Shown here piece by piece: positions 19,559 through 32,700 of a stretch of DNA of 64,000 nt; the first letter of the stretch is position 1, and each line of letters opens with the position of its first letter. Source of the DNA: Pycnococcus provasolii. Lineage: Eukaryota; Chlorophyta; Pseudoscourfieldiophyceae; Pseudoscourfieldiales; Pycnococcaceae. The position numbers and the translations under genes are program-made. The notes below the pieces were generated by a model. That model was not told where the DNA came from. It searched no databases and worked only from the letters and a program-made list of their open reading frames with translations. The stretch lies in the NCBI GenBank assembly GCA_938743325.2, contig OW568868.1:682001-746000 (forward strand). Direction: 5' to 3'.

Positions 19559-22500
19559 ATGGCGTTTTTTGTGACATGCTTGGCCGTCGTCGTCGTGCTC
19601 CTCACGACGAGGCTCCTCAGCCGACTCCTGCCTTTCTCAAGTAATAGTGCCGGTGATGTCACTGATGATAGCAGTAGTAGTGGTCATCATCAAAAACAAC
19701 ATCTTCCAAAGGGGGATGCTGCTGGTGGTGGTGGTGGTGACGACGGCAATCATCTGTCGATCCTAGACAGATTTGTGTCATTTTGCATCCGCCGTCTCCT
19801 GCTCGCCGTGCTTGCGCGTCGGGATGATGACAATGTCAACGACAGCAAAAACAAACTACGCGTGCGATGCTCGCTCCTCCAGCGCGAACTTGTTGTCGAA
19901 CATCTCGCCATCGACACGGGGCGTTTGCTCGCGATGCGCATGTTCAAAAATGCTGCCAACCTTGATCCCTATGTCGCGCTCGCGACATTTGGCGACGTCA
20001 TCGAGAGTTTGCAGATTAGCATACGCGTCGTGCGCTTTCAAATGGCGAAGATGCAGGTGAATGTCCACGGGATACAGCTTGATGCCGTCCTCCGCGACGA
20101 GGTACCTGCGGCATCGGAGATGCGGCGAAGACGAGAAAATCGAGAAGTCGTTAGGCAGGCAATCGCAAAGAAACCTTGGATCCTTGAACAGGTCAAAGCT
20201 GCAGTGAATGACACGATTGAGACTTTCGACGACGAGACCGTAACGCCGAGAAAAGGGGGAGGAGAAGGTGGTGGTGGAAGACGCGCAGGAGTGGCAGACA
20301 AGCAGCAATTCTCATCATCATCATCGTGGTGGAAGAAATTTGCTTCCCGCATCCGTGTTCATATACACGACACAGTCATGAATGTGCACACGCAGCCGAA
20401 GCCAAGGCAAGCATCCGCAGAAAGTACATTCTTCTCGGTGCGTGTCGGGCACGTGTCATGTGTGCCCATTCACGACGAGCATTCCATCGTTCGTTGTGGC
20501 AATGTGCTTGATATCGCGAGAGTGGATTTCGCATTCGGCCTAGGAGCATCATCACGCATCTACCACCGACTCGTGCGGCAGTGGGCTCTACGCGTGGTTC
20601 TCGCAGAAGGTGACGCGTCCACGGCTTCTGAAACGCAGGCAGCCGTCTCCCGTGCACTGGACGAGGCATTCGCTGAGAGCGTGACTGACGCTTCATACAT
20701 ATCTCGATGGAGCGATATTCCTTCTTCGTCGTCATTATCAAATGCGTACCCCGATCTTAGGAAGCTGCGTGTCATCGGAATGCGCGCACGCGCCTTCGCT
20801 CTCGACGGTGGACCACAATGCAACAACTGCAACGTGCCACTCACCGCCACAACTACCCCTTCCTCCTCCTCCTCGACTGTGGTGGTGGATACGCTCGTTC
20901 TGCCATTTGCTCGTGCCGCGTTGCGTCTGCGCGTACAAGTGACGCTCAATCGCAGGTACCGACCTCTACACCGGCCGAGGGTAAGGCCACGCCTTTGGTG
21001 GCGCTATGCCATAACCGCGATCATCACAAACACCACAGCTCCCGTCTCGGGTGGTGCACATTCAGGTTGGCGGTGGTGGCACCAATACCTGATCTTGCGT
21101 GACGACTACGACGAAGATAATAACGGCGACGACGACGCGATGACAATGATACTACGACGGATACGACGAAAGGAAGAACAACACAAGCGCGACGGCTACG
21201 ATACTCCGATCGCACGTCGACGCCGCAGACGGCTCGACTACTTCGCCACTTTGCTGTCGTCGTCACCTCGGCAGCAGGTGATCGACGAAAACAACCTGAC
21301 TCTCGACGAGTGCGCTCAATTCTACACATGGAAGATGCTCGAGGACCGGATGACTGCGCGATGCTCGCCTCGAGGAGGAGAGAAGAAGAACGTTTTTGCA
21401 AGCTCCACGAGATCTCCCGCTCTTGCACGTGCTGCTTTTACCTCTGCTTCCGCCGCACTGCACCGGGCTCTACACGACGTCCCGTACAATCACCGTCCCC
21501 CTGCGTATGGTTCGAACGACGATGACGATCATCGCCATCGTAAGCGAAAGCAGCTGCAGCAGCGGCAAACTCCTTCCACCACGACGAGAAGAACCAGCAT
21601 TCTCTTGTACATTCCTCGCATGACTGTCACACGTGACGCTCTCCGGCTCACAGCTATGAAGTTGCAGGCAAGTCTCTCTGACGCCGAGTCGCTCATCCTG
21701 CACGGAGGAAGTTTACACACCGGCGGCGTTAATAATAATGAGAAGTGCGCATCCTCCTCCTCCTCCTCAAAAGACGACGACGACGAGAGCAAATCGTGGA
21801 GCGCTGCCGGCCAGGTTCACTTGGAAAGGCTCCATGTCACACTGTCTGCTGATAAGGCGTGCTGCAACAACAACGAAGACACCAACGAACTTCCTCTCTT
21901 TGCTATGCCCTGTACTGCTACGATGGGCACGATCGAAGAAGATCATGCATGCTCCGGAGCACTCCGGATACCAGTCCTGCCCGACGAAGGGATGATGCCA
22001 CGCTGGCGGGTAAAAATCTCGGGGGCAGAAATTCAGGTCCCGCTTCACGCCATTCCGCGCTTGTGGCGGTGTATTTCTTGGAAGAATGACGCCGCCGATC
22101 GCGATGAAGACGCTAGCGGCACCGCCTCGGCCGAATTTATTGCTAGGTGTACGCAGGCGCGCGGCCTTGCAGCGCCCACGTCAACGCCGAGAGCCCTCTC
22201 GCACGTTGCCGTCTACGCAACAGCGCCTTGGAGACTGCGCGTGCACTACCCTCTCGCGGAAGGACCTGTGGAATCGACGTTCGTCGTCACCCTTACAGGT
22301 ATCTCTACGAAGACTCGAGAGGCTCGACCGGCTCACGAAGAGGAACGTCGTCGCGAGCTGACGGACGAAAGCGACGCCACTTGGCCGCGGCTGGTGTTTC
22401 AGCTTGCAACAACTGAGGTATGCGATCTCCTCGCAGACGCACGCCACCGGCTACAGCGCGCCAGGGACGAACGATCTGTCGCGCACGACAATGCTCCTCT

Positions 22501-25500
22501 CACACAGTCAAGACGTGTTGGGTATATCGCGGGCTTGGGTGGTGCGATCCAACGAACATTTCGGCACGGACTCTTTCAGCGGCGCAGTATTTGTGACGAA
22601 GACGCCGAGCTGAGCAGGCTGGAGGCTGACGTGGCTGCCCTGCAGCACCTCAGCTCCATGCATCACTCAGTCGTATCGTCGAGACGGCTATTCAGCGTGC
22701 GCTTGAGCCTCTGCGCCGAAGCGCACGTGGAAAGGGGCCCCACCAAGGCTTGCACGGAGCCCATACTGCAGCTGCCTCCGACATTTGCGGAGCTGAGCCA
22801 AAGCGTGCGAGTCGACGGCATGCACCTCTCGAACGTCGCACCCACGACGCGTCTGCTCGTGGCTGCAGCTGACGGCGACGAAACGACGTCGATACAGCTC
22901 GACGTTGGCTCCACACGCTGTCGAGAAGTCGGTGCGTTCGTCGCGGCACTTCTGCAAACCACACGAGGCGTTTTCTCATCAGCCTCAGCAGAACCGCACG
23001 TGGCAACGCCTGCGCATACGCAGACATCGAATGACGTCGTGGGAGACACCACGCTAGCCGCTCGCAGGGAAGTTCGCATATTCCTGCCACGTATTTCGAT
23101 GCGACTATTCACCGCATCGATGCACCCGCTCTCGGACGAGTCGATCAAATCTACATGCCACGACCGCATGTTCGCGACGCTGGAGGTTGGCATGATCAGC
23201 GTGGAAATGTCGATCACCTCCGAGGTGGAGGCACACTGCTTTATTGGCGACATGTCTGGCGAGTACTTTTATGGGTCCGAAATGGATGCTCATGGGCGTA
23301 GAAGCAGGCTCTTCCGGCCACTTCTACCGTTCGTGCGAAAGCTGAGCTCGAGCGGCATGGTGAGCATCGTACCGGAGGAGGATTCCGACTTATTGATGAT
23401 GATGACATCAAAGTGCAGCCGCGGGAACAGCCCAACAACGCCGCGTCTCCTGTGGAGCCGACATCTATGGCATCGAGCATTTCTCATGATTCAGGGTGCT
23501 CGAACAGCCGAGCTGATCCCGGAGGTGGTGCAGCGCCGCCTCTCGCAAATCCACGTGGGCATGACGACTCGCCACACCTGCAAGGCCAATGGCCAAAGAG
23601 TCCTTGATATAAGCAAGGAGGTGGTGATTCGTCCCGTCTCCTTCTCTCTTCACGTGACGCAGATGAAGGAATCTTTGCATTCTGTGGCAATGCTCTACGA
23701 GGCATTCCGATCAAGTTTTGGTGGCGTCACCTTTCGCATGCAGAGCCGCGAGATGGAAGAAGATGCTCAGAGGGGAGAGAAAAGTGACAGATCGATTATG
23801 CAGCAAGGTGTCAATACCACAAACCGACGTCAGCAAGAAGGCAATTCTGCAACGAACACGAAGGCTAGCCTTGCCGTGAACTTGCGCAGCTCATTGGTTT
23901 GTTCCTTCTTCCGCCTTGTGGTGAGCCGTGATCCCCCCATCGGCGACGTCGTTGCGTGTCAGGTACGCGAAATCCGCGCCTCGATCGAGAAAACGACGTC
24001 CGACGGCACCAGTACCAGCAGGCTTGTTGACACGTTCTCCGCAGAGTGCAAGGACTTGGCAGTATTTGATCTAGTCACGACGGGTGTACACCGCAAGATT
24101 CTGGGCTCCACCTTGGCCAATCGGGCTGGGTGTGACCTTATGGTTCAAAAGTTGGGCAGCTCGCGCGTTCCGGTGATATCCGTTCTTCTTGCAAATGCAC
24201 GGATTTGCTACATGAATTCCTTTGTCGAGGATTTCTTAACCATCTTGCGAGATGTGGCCGCTTCCATCACCGACCTCAACGCTGCTATTGTTGGTGATTC
24301 TCACTCATCTGAGCATTTGACTGGTCAAGCTAGCATCCGCAATGCTGAATCTGCTACGGCTGCTCTACCTGTGTACATGTTTCGCATGTCTGCATTCAGC
24401 CTCGATCTACCCGAATCTGCGAACAGTTTACAGGGATTTGCATTCTGCTTCGAAGAGGCCAAGGCTGAACTGTTAGCCCGTAGTCGGTCCATCGAGGGTG
24501 ATGACGAAGACCCCGCGCAAGTCGCATGCGATATCCACGGCTTTCGCTGGGTCTATAGCGATGCATCTTCCGCGATGTCATCCACGCAAATTCTCGGCAG
24601 GCTACCTTCATCATCGTTATCGCAGGCAGGCGGCGAGGATGAAGGAGGACTCGCTGTACGAATGACAGCGGCATTGATCGCTGGAAGGCTCTTGAAACTG
24701 GATCTTAACATGCAGGATGAGCCGGTGCACATACGTCTCTTGAATTTGCACTATCGCTCTTTACTGACAGCCCTTCGCACAAACTTGGGGCAAAGAGGCG
24801 TGCTTGTTACGACGAAGGTGACAACGCCATCGCCACCGACCGATGATCCAGAGGAGGTGGACGGAGCGCAAGACGCACTCCCTGAATTCCCACCGAGGGG
24901 ACCCAAGCCTGGGTCATCGCTTGCAGCTCTCGGAGCTTATGTGTGGATTCACCTTGCGATTGATGCGCACGTCGTGGTCGATCTCGTGAGTGACAAAAGC
25001 ACGTCTTCGGCGGTGACATCGATGATGCGTGTTCGTGACAGAGGAGCACGGGAATCTGACTTTTGCCTCGTCTCGCTGCGACTTCTGGGAAGCACAATTG
25101 ACCTTGCTCTTTTCTCAAAGGTGCACGCTGCGGCATCTCCAACGAGCCCGACGATGCGTTTTGTCCTCGCAGCTAGCCACTTCTTAGGACTTGATCCGAA
25201 CTACATGGCAAGATCGATGGAGCGAATGTCGAATGAAAACGACGATGGTGGCGACGACAATGACACCGACGCTGGGTATCTGCGATTCTTGCGGATTCTT
25301 CCATCCACCATGGGAACGTTGAACGTACCGACATCATCGCCGCATCAGCCGCTGCGCATTTCGTATACGTCATTTGCGGACATGTCGATGACGACTCGTA
25401 TTGAAACGGTCGAGCCGCACATTCACTGGCTCTACGGTATCGACATGAGTGTGCTGTACGACATCTTGCTCGTTCTTCGCTCGTCGTTGCGAAAACCGTC

Positions 25501-27399
25501 TGCTCCGCGATCGAGTGTCCAGTCGTGGACACGAACCTATCTATCCATTCGCAATGGACACGTGCTGCTTCCTGTACAGCTGCGTTGTGACGGTGAACTG
25601 ATGCGTGGCGTGCGTGCGTCCGCAAAATCTTTGGAAATCGCGTACATCTACGGCGGGACTGGCGTGACGCTGCTAAGAGCAGATGGAAAAGCTATCAGCC
25701 TTTCTGTCGCGAATTCCACTGAACACAGGCGTGCATGGAGTACGCGGACGACGAGTTGCTTTGTGGCGGGCAACGAGGACAATCTCACGGCGACCTTCGT
25801 ACCTCCCATGGATCTCTCCTTTGAATCGCGCCTCTCGCAGGGTATTTGCGCCGACAAGGCGGGCGTCTCGTTCAGCCGCCAGCATGTGCACGCAAGCTTG
25901 CAGGAGTCGCGATTGTCAATGACGGCAGAAGTCATTTCTGTGTTGCAGCAACTAATGAGGCAGCTCACAGCACCGGAAGCGATTGAGCCGCAGAGCGGCA
26001 TTGACGATGCGGCAAATTCACACGTTGAGAAAGATTTCAGCCTGAGCGTTCGTGCCAAGAGCTTGCGCGTCTCCTTGATCCACGAGAGCCTATCAGGGAT
26101 GACACGGCATGAACCTCTGAGTCTGCTATTCACCTCCTTCACCGGCGATGTTGCATTTCGCAGTGACGCGGCATCCCCGGGCGGTACCGCAGCTCGTGTG
26201 ATCCGTGCAATGGCATCTGTATTCGTCGCAGGTGACCATCTCGACTCGGCGCGTGGCTGTCGCATTGACTGGCTCCTTCCGTGTCAAGTTTCTGGCGAAC
26301 TAGCCTCCGAGCCAAATGCTGCGGCAGCCTTTGCGGCAGAGGAGCAAGCGATACGACGCAAAAAGACGCGAGCGGCACGGCAGCTTGCAGAGCAGTACGC
26401 GAAAGTAACCAGCGACGACGACGAGAAAGAGGGAGGCGGAATACCTGACGGAATCCCAGCAAGCATCCGCGTATGGACTCGGGTTGACCGCATAGCGCTT
26501 GTGTTCAGCCCGCCGCTACTGCAGAGCCTTGGCGAGGCGATGGAAGTAGTGAGTCGAAAAGGGGCACATGGAGAAGTGGGTCGCAGGGCACAGGACGAAA
26601 GCATGTACGTAAGCCTGTTTGAACAGCCATTCGAGGCTACGAGGTTGATGCGCACAATCTTAACAGGACGAGAGCGCATTTTGCGTCGCATGAGCTCATT
26701 ATCGCCATCCAAGTCGTCGAGGTTAGACGCGCCACTGCTGTCAACACAACATGGATCACGACACATACTGGCAAATGTACCATCAGAGCAGTACTTGTAC
26801 AAGCCGGAGCATCATTCGGCCTACACGATCACGAACTCGACGGGGATGGACCTGATGTACTGGTCTGGCTTGGCATGCGACCAGACTTCGACGCGCAAGT
26901 ATCGCCTCAGGGCTGGAGAACAGGCACAAAAGCTGCGCGTATATCCTCATCTGATGCGCAACTGGAAATACCGAATGGGATATAAGTCCGACGATGCATC
27001 ATCGTCCGCTGAATTCGCGGAGCCGTCTGGAGTGGATGAATATGTGCAATCCGATGCAATCTGCATCCAACCTTGCGGCAATTTCCCGCCTCTTCTTCAG
27101 GTTCCCATTGGAATCGTCGGCAAAACTCGCATATTTCTCAGGGCACCTTTTGATGGCAAACTTACTCAATATTCGCGAGATGTCCAATTTCCGCTCGTCA
27201 TAGACGTGCAGCTCTCCGGTAGATCGAAGCATGTTGTGCTTCGTTCACCCATGGCTGTTCTCAACGACTCTAGCGCGAGCCTTGCAATGCGGCTTTACAT
27301 TGCAGAGGTGGCGGGCACTATGGATAGGGTCAATGAAGCAGATGAGGTGGCGGCGGGCACTGCTACTGGGGTCAATGATGCATCATCATCACCATCTGA

Positions 27400-27444
<45 letters not shown>

Positions 27445-28774
27445 CATGCTCGATTCGTCTCCTCGCCCTCGCATTCAAAGACGGAAGGCACGTCCTGGCT
27501 CAGAGGGGCGATGGCGTTCGAATCGACTATTCGATCTCGCACCCATGCGCGGGTTTGTGCACATTCCCTTAGCCGCGGCTCATGGCGGTATGCTGAGCCT
27601 GTGCGACAGTCGCCAAGATCATCATGGGCATGCACAGCCGCGATACGGAGGCGAGAACTGGCGTTGCGCAATCACCGTTGGTGCGATGGATGTGGAGAGC
27701 TTAGCGAATCAACAGGGAACTATCGAGATACCATCAGGAGACTCACCAGGGAACTATGGAGACTCATCGGTGCCCGCGTATCACATCGTGGTCCGCCTTG
27801 CCACGGCTCGAGACATGGAGTATCGTATGCGAAATCCGGACGAAGCAGTTGATGACAGTGCAAGCTACGGCGACTCTTCATTTTCATACCTTGACCTACG
27901 TCCCGATGGAACACTTGTTCGTGCAGCTTCGCCATACGACGTCGTGCTTGTTCTGAGTGCCCCCATCTACCTCCTGAACACTTTACCATATCCAGTGACA
28001 CTGCGTATCTCAGCGGGTACTGCGAGCAGTGCAAGACTGGCTCGTATTGAGGAGGCGCGGGGAGTGGGCCGTCATCGCGATGGTGGTGGCGGTAGTAGGA
28101 AAAGGATACCCTTTGACGAGCTCTTGGCGGCTGATGCTGCAAGTAGTGCAAATGCCGTTGATGGTGGAGATGATGGTGGTGGTGATATGGACGCACACGA
28201 AGTGCAACTTACACCCCGCAACGAGATTATCGACCACGATACGGAACATGCTAGCCCCAGGTTTTCGTTATCGTTACCCAAGAGCATGGATTATATCCGC
28301 GCCGCGGCCATGAGCTTCAAGGTTCCACAAGGGTTGCAAGGGTTGGGACGACGACGCGATCAGCAGGATGAAAGCAGCACGAGACACTTTCTCGCACCGG
28401 GCGAAATTGCACAGATGTTTCCCAATCCAAGGCTGGCGCTCCGAGCTCGCGTGGATGTACACTTTCCAACAGCACACTTCCGATCGCGTCGTGCTTGCGT
28501 GCTTTCCACGGAAGAAGGTGCGAGCGTGCTTGGCTTGAAGCTGCGAGGCAAGGCGATTCAGGCAATTGGGGCGTCACGAATGATGTGCCACAGCCGTGAG
28601 GACAAGGACGACTACGATGTGGCAAGTGGCGAGCGTTCGGCGTCAATTGGCACCCAATTGACACCGAACGACACGAGACTTTGGCAACTCAAGGATGGCG
28701 ACGGCGACGCAAGCACCGGTGGTCGGTTTTCTGAGGGTCCAGAGGAGGAGGAGGAGGACGAGGAGGAGGAAGAG

Positions 28775-28806
<32 letters not shown>

Positions 28807-29705
28807 TATATTCCTTGGCGTAGGCGATGCTCGTGGCTGGACGGCGGCGAATGTGCGAGGCGTCGCGCGGAAAATCACCCGAAAGATGACGAATGGGCTC
28901 TCTGCGCGCATTGTGGGAACGCCTGCAACCAAAAGGCGCTCAACACGTGCAACGGTTATCAAGAAGGCGTCGTCTTTGCGCTCGCGCCGCGGAGGGAATT
29001 GGGACACGTTCCGTCGCGTTGCTCCCACATCACGGCGCAACCAGCTGTCCTACTGCGTGCGACTTGGCCTACGAACACACCCCTTGGGAGACGTTCCACG
29101 TTCGATGCCATTCGCGCGTCAGATGAGTCTATTTTCACCACTTTGGCTTGAAAATCGCACGGGCCTTGCGCTCGACGTGTGCCCGTCTCGTGGTTGGTGG
29201 GATGACACACCGCATCCATCCAACGTCGTTCCTCTTCCCCCTGCGAGTGTGCTCGAGGGTACCCAGGTCGCAGCCGAGATTCGACGGACAACGAAGCAGA
29301 GTCACGTTCCGGTGCAGCTTATGAGCGGGCAGGCGAGGCGAATACGCTTACGACTTCTTGGTCGCGAAGGAGAGGATGAAGAACACGGCCGAGAGGATGA
29401 ATACGGCGGAGAGGATTACTACGATGAAATTGTATTCGGAGGGTTGCACAGGAGCACGTCGGCGTGGAGCGAGGCATTTCCTGTCGACGGCGTGGGTACT
29501 ATACCGTGTGTACCTATTCATGTACGGCGTAGCAGCACGTTGGACAACTATGTAAGCTGTGACGACAACGACGAAGACGACGACGCGGGGAGGAGGCCAT
29601 CATCAGATCTCTCGAATCTTCAGATGGCGAGAATTTACGAAGAGGAGGAAGGTGTATTGCAATCGACGAGGAGCAGTGGTGATGGCGATGAGTACAACGA
29701 CTGTG

Positions 29706-29772
<67 letters not shown>

Positions 29773-32700
29773 TGGTGATGATGATGATGGCGACGATGAT
29801 GATAGCAGCGATGAGGACAATACCTCATTTTACGACGAAGGTGAAATCACAGTGGACAGTGAGCAGCGTCGAAGCGTGAAGCATGGTGCCAGGCGAGCTG
29901 CTAGCCATTTCTCAGAAACGTTTGCACGGAAGAGAACGCGAGGAAGGAGCATGCTAGGGAGGCGCATGATGTTGTACGAATTCAGCATTGAGGTTCGCGA
30001 GGTGCCCTGGGGAAAACTGCTGGCATCGAGAGCTGTGCCTCGATGCTTTTTATCCGGCAGCGCGGGTGGACCTGCACACTCGCTGGCAGCGACCGTCAAA
30101 AATCGATACGTGTTTGAGAATCGGTCGGGCATCCCTCTCCTCTACAGACAGACGCAAGATACGCCTTGTCGGCTCATGCTTCCCGATTGCGTGTACAGCC
30201 ATCATTGGGATGATGCGGACTCCCTCAAGCAGATTGTCGTGAAGCCCTTGCGCGGCAGATACGCGTGGTCGGGACGTTTGCCCATCTCGGAGGGCGAGGC
30301 GAGCCTCGGCATTCGCCTAAGGGGGGAGCCCGACGACATCATTCTGCCCGTGTGCATCTCCGTCGGCAACACCACGGTGCACGTCGCATTCCGTCGCCCA
30401 GAGGATGATCCACCACCGTACCGCATCGAAAACTTGAGCTCGCGCGTCGTGCTTGAAGTGGTTCAGCAGCAGGTGGCAGGAGAGGGAGAACCAATTGCCC
30501 GATATCATCTGGCATCGTCTGGCGCTATCTCATCAGGCGGCGGAGATGATGCGCGAATGAGTCGGAAGTCGTGTGCTCTGCGCCTACCCTGCAATTCCAC
30601 GAGGAGTTACGCATGGGACGAGTACATGCTCCCTCATGTCTTGAAGGTGACGTTTTACCCGATGACAGGTGTCGGTGGTGGCAGCACTAAGCAGGAGCCG
30701 CTTATTGCGCTGTACGAGCTCGACACGGTGAAAGACCACCCCACGATTTTACTTCCAAAAGTCACCGCTGCTGCTTCTGCTGCTGCGAAGATGCGAACAA
30801 CGCCAATGCCACTGACAGATCGGCGTGAGGGAGAGCGAGCACGAAGGCGCCTGGCGCGGCTCCTGCAGAGTGAGCTGGCAACGAAGCTATACGTGACGAG
30901 CTTCAGCGACGGCCCCACGATGGTTCTTCGTTTTGGTGACGATAAAAATGAAACCGAAAGGCTCAGCGAGGTTGCCGTGGAGAGCTTGAAGGCGAAGCTT
31001 TACAGAAGTCTGAAGGAGCTCGAGCAGGTAAATGACCAGTTTGCGAAACTTCAGCAAGATGGCGAGCGATGCCACGTCGATTACTTTGGACGTGTCAATG
31101 TGGGCAGCAGTAGTGAAGGCGACAGCGCAGCTCTTCTTCTACGCGGCGATCCAGTGACGGCAGTGGAGAATGCCGTGGTGAAAGCCCTTGAAAGCGACGG
31201 CGACGCGCTGCTCAATCTCGGAGGGACGCTGACTGTGAAGGTTGTCGGCGCGGAGAACCTTCAAATGAAAAGGAAGAAGGGTGGTCTTGCAAGCCTGGCG
31301 ATTGTGCAGTTGCAGGGTGAGAAGAGGGTTACGGGTGTCATGGAAGAGACGCCGAATCCCGTTTGGAACGATGCATTTGAGTTTCGAGGGGCTTGTGCAG
31401 CGAGCGAGCTTGCACTTGACATTGTGAATGTGAACGTCGCCGATTCTGCGGAGTGGCTGGGGGTGGCAGACGCATTCCCGCTGAAGAAAAACATGGGATG
31501 CGGAGCTTGCTGGTCGGTATTTGCAAAGGGAATGAGAGCGGTGATGATGCGAGATGATAGCACTAGCAAGGCGAAGCTGCAGCAGATTGGCAATGCCCAA
31601 AAAGGCACTGATGCGCTCACATCGAGTCGAAATGCTTCTCCTCAGGAAACGTCTGCACGAAAAACGGCAATCAGTGCTGCTGTGTCGACCGAGGCTGGCC
31701 CAGGGTTGAAAAGACGTGGACGTCGTCGCCGGCAAGGTGGTAGCGACTCCGGCTTCCTAGGCCGATTGGTCATACCGCTTTCAACGACGCTGGAAGGTCT
31801 TCGCGATGAGTCCGCCGATGACGTGGGATCTTCGACGACGGACAGGTCAGAAGGCACGGCTTACGAGCGATGGTTCGTGCTGATGAGACGCAGCTCGCAA
31901 GATGATCACGTCGTTGGCCGCGTGTTGTTGCGATTTATGTGGATATTCGAACTTCGCGACTTGCTCGCGATGGCACTTTGCAATACGGATCGCGTTTTGC
32001 GGGAGAGGCGCGACATTCTTGCAAGCATCCACCCACTGCATTTCCCTGTTGTCGTACTGCAGCAGCAGCAGCAGCAGCAGCAGCAGGTGGTGGTGGTGCC
32101 CCTCACACTTGGCCCGCGAATGGAATCGGCGGGCACGACAGACTTTGATCGCATGCGCGCGGGTCTTGATGTCGGCCGCCTCAACGTGCGTGTGCTGCAC
32201 GCGAGAAACATCATGAAGGAGGCTGAAGGGTTTGGGGTGAAGTGGCTGCCCGAACTACGCCAGCGTCGGCGTGAGTTTTTTGTAGAGGTTGAAGTGAGCA
32301 GCCAGCATATGGGGGGCATATCTCGCTTCGCGCGAACAGGGGATGCATACGGCATTCATGACACGACGCCATCCTGGAGGTTAGATACGTCTGCGCACAT
32401 GGAGTTCCAAGGCGTGACACGTGCCTCAACGGTCACATTTCGCATTTTCCATCGTAAGGCGCTCGGAGAAAGACTTTTGGGGGAGAGGACGGCGGCGCTG
32501 CACTTGATTGAAGACGGCCGTCCGATCTATGCGTGGATTCAATTAATTGGTCAGGAGGAGAAGAATGGAGAAGGTTTTCTATCAAGTAGGAGCCAAAGTG
32601 GTGGTGGCGATGATTGCAGCAATGACGTCGCGCCAGAAGTTTACATTCGGATTTCCTGGCTGGCAAAATCTCGTGACGATGATGACACTGGTGCAATACC

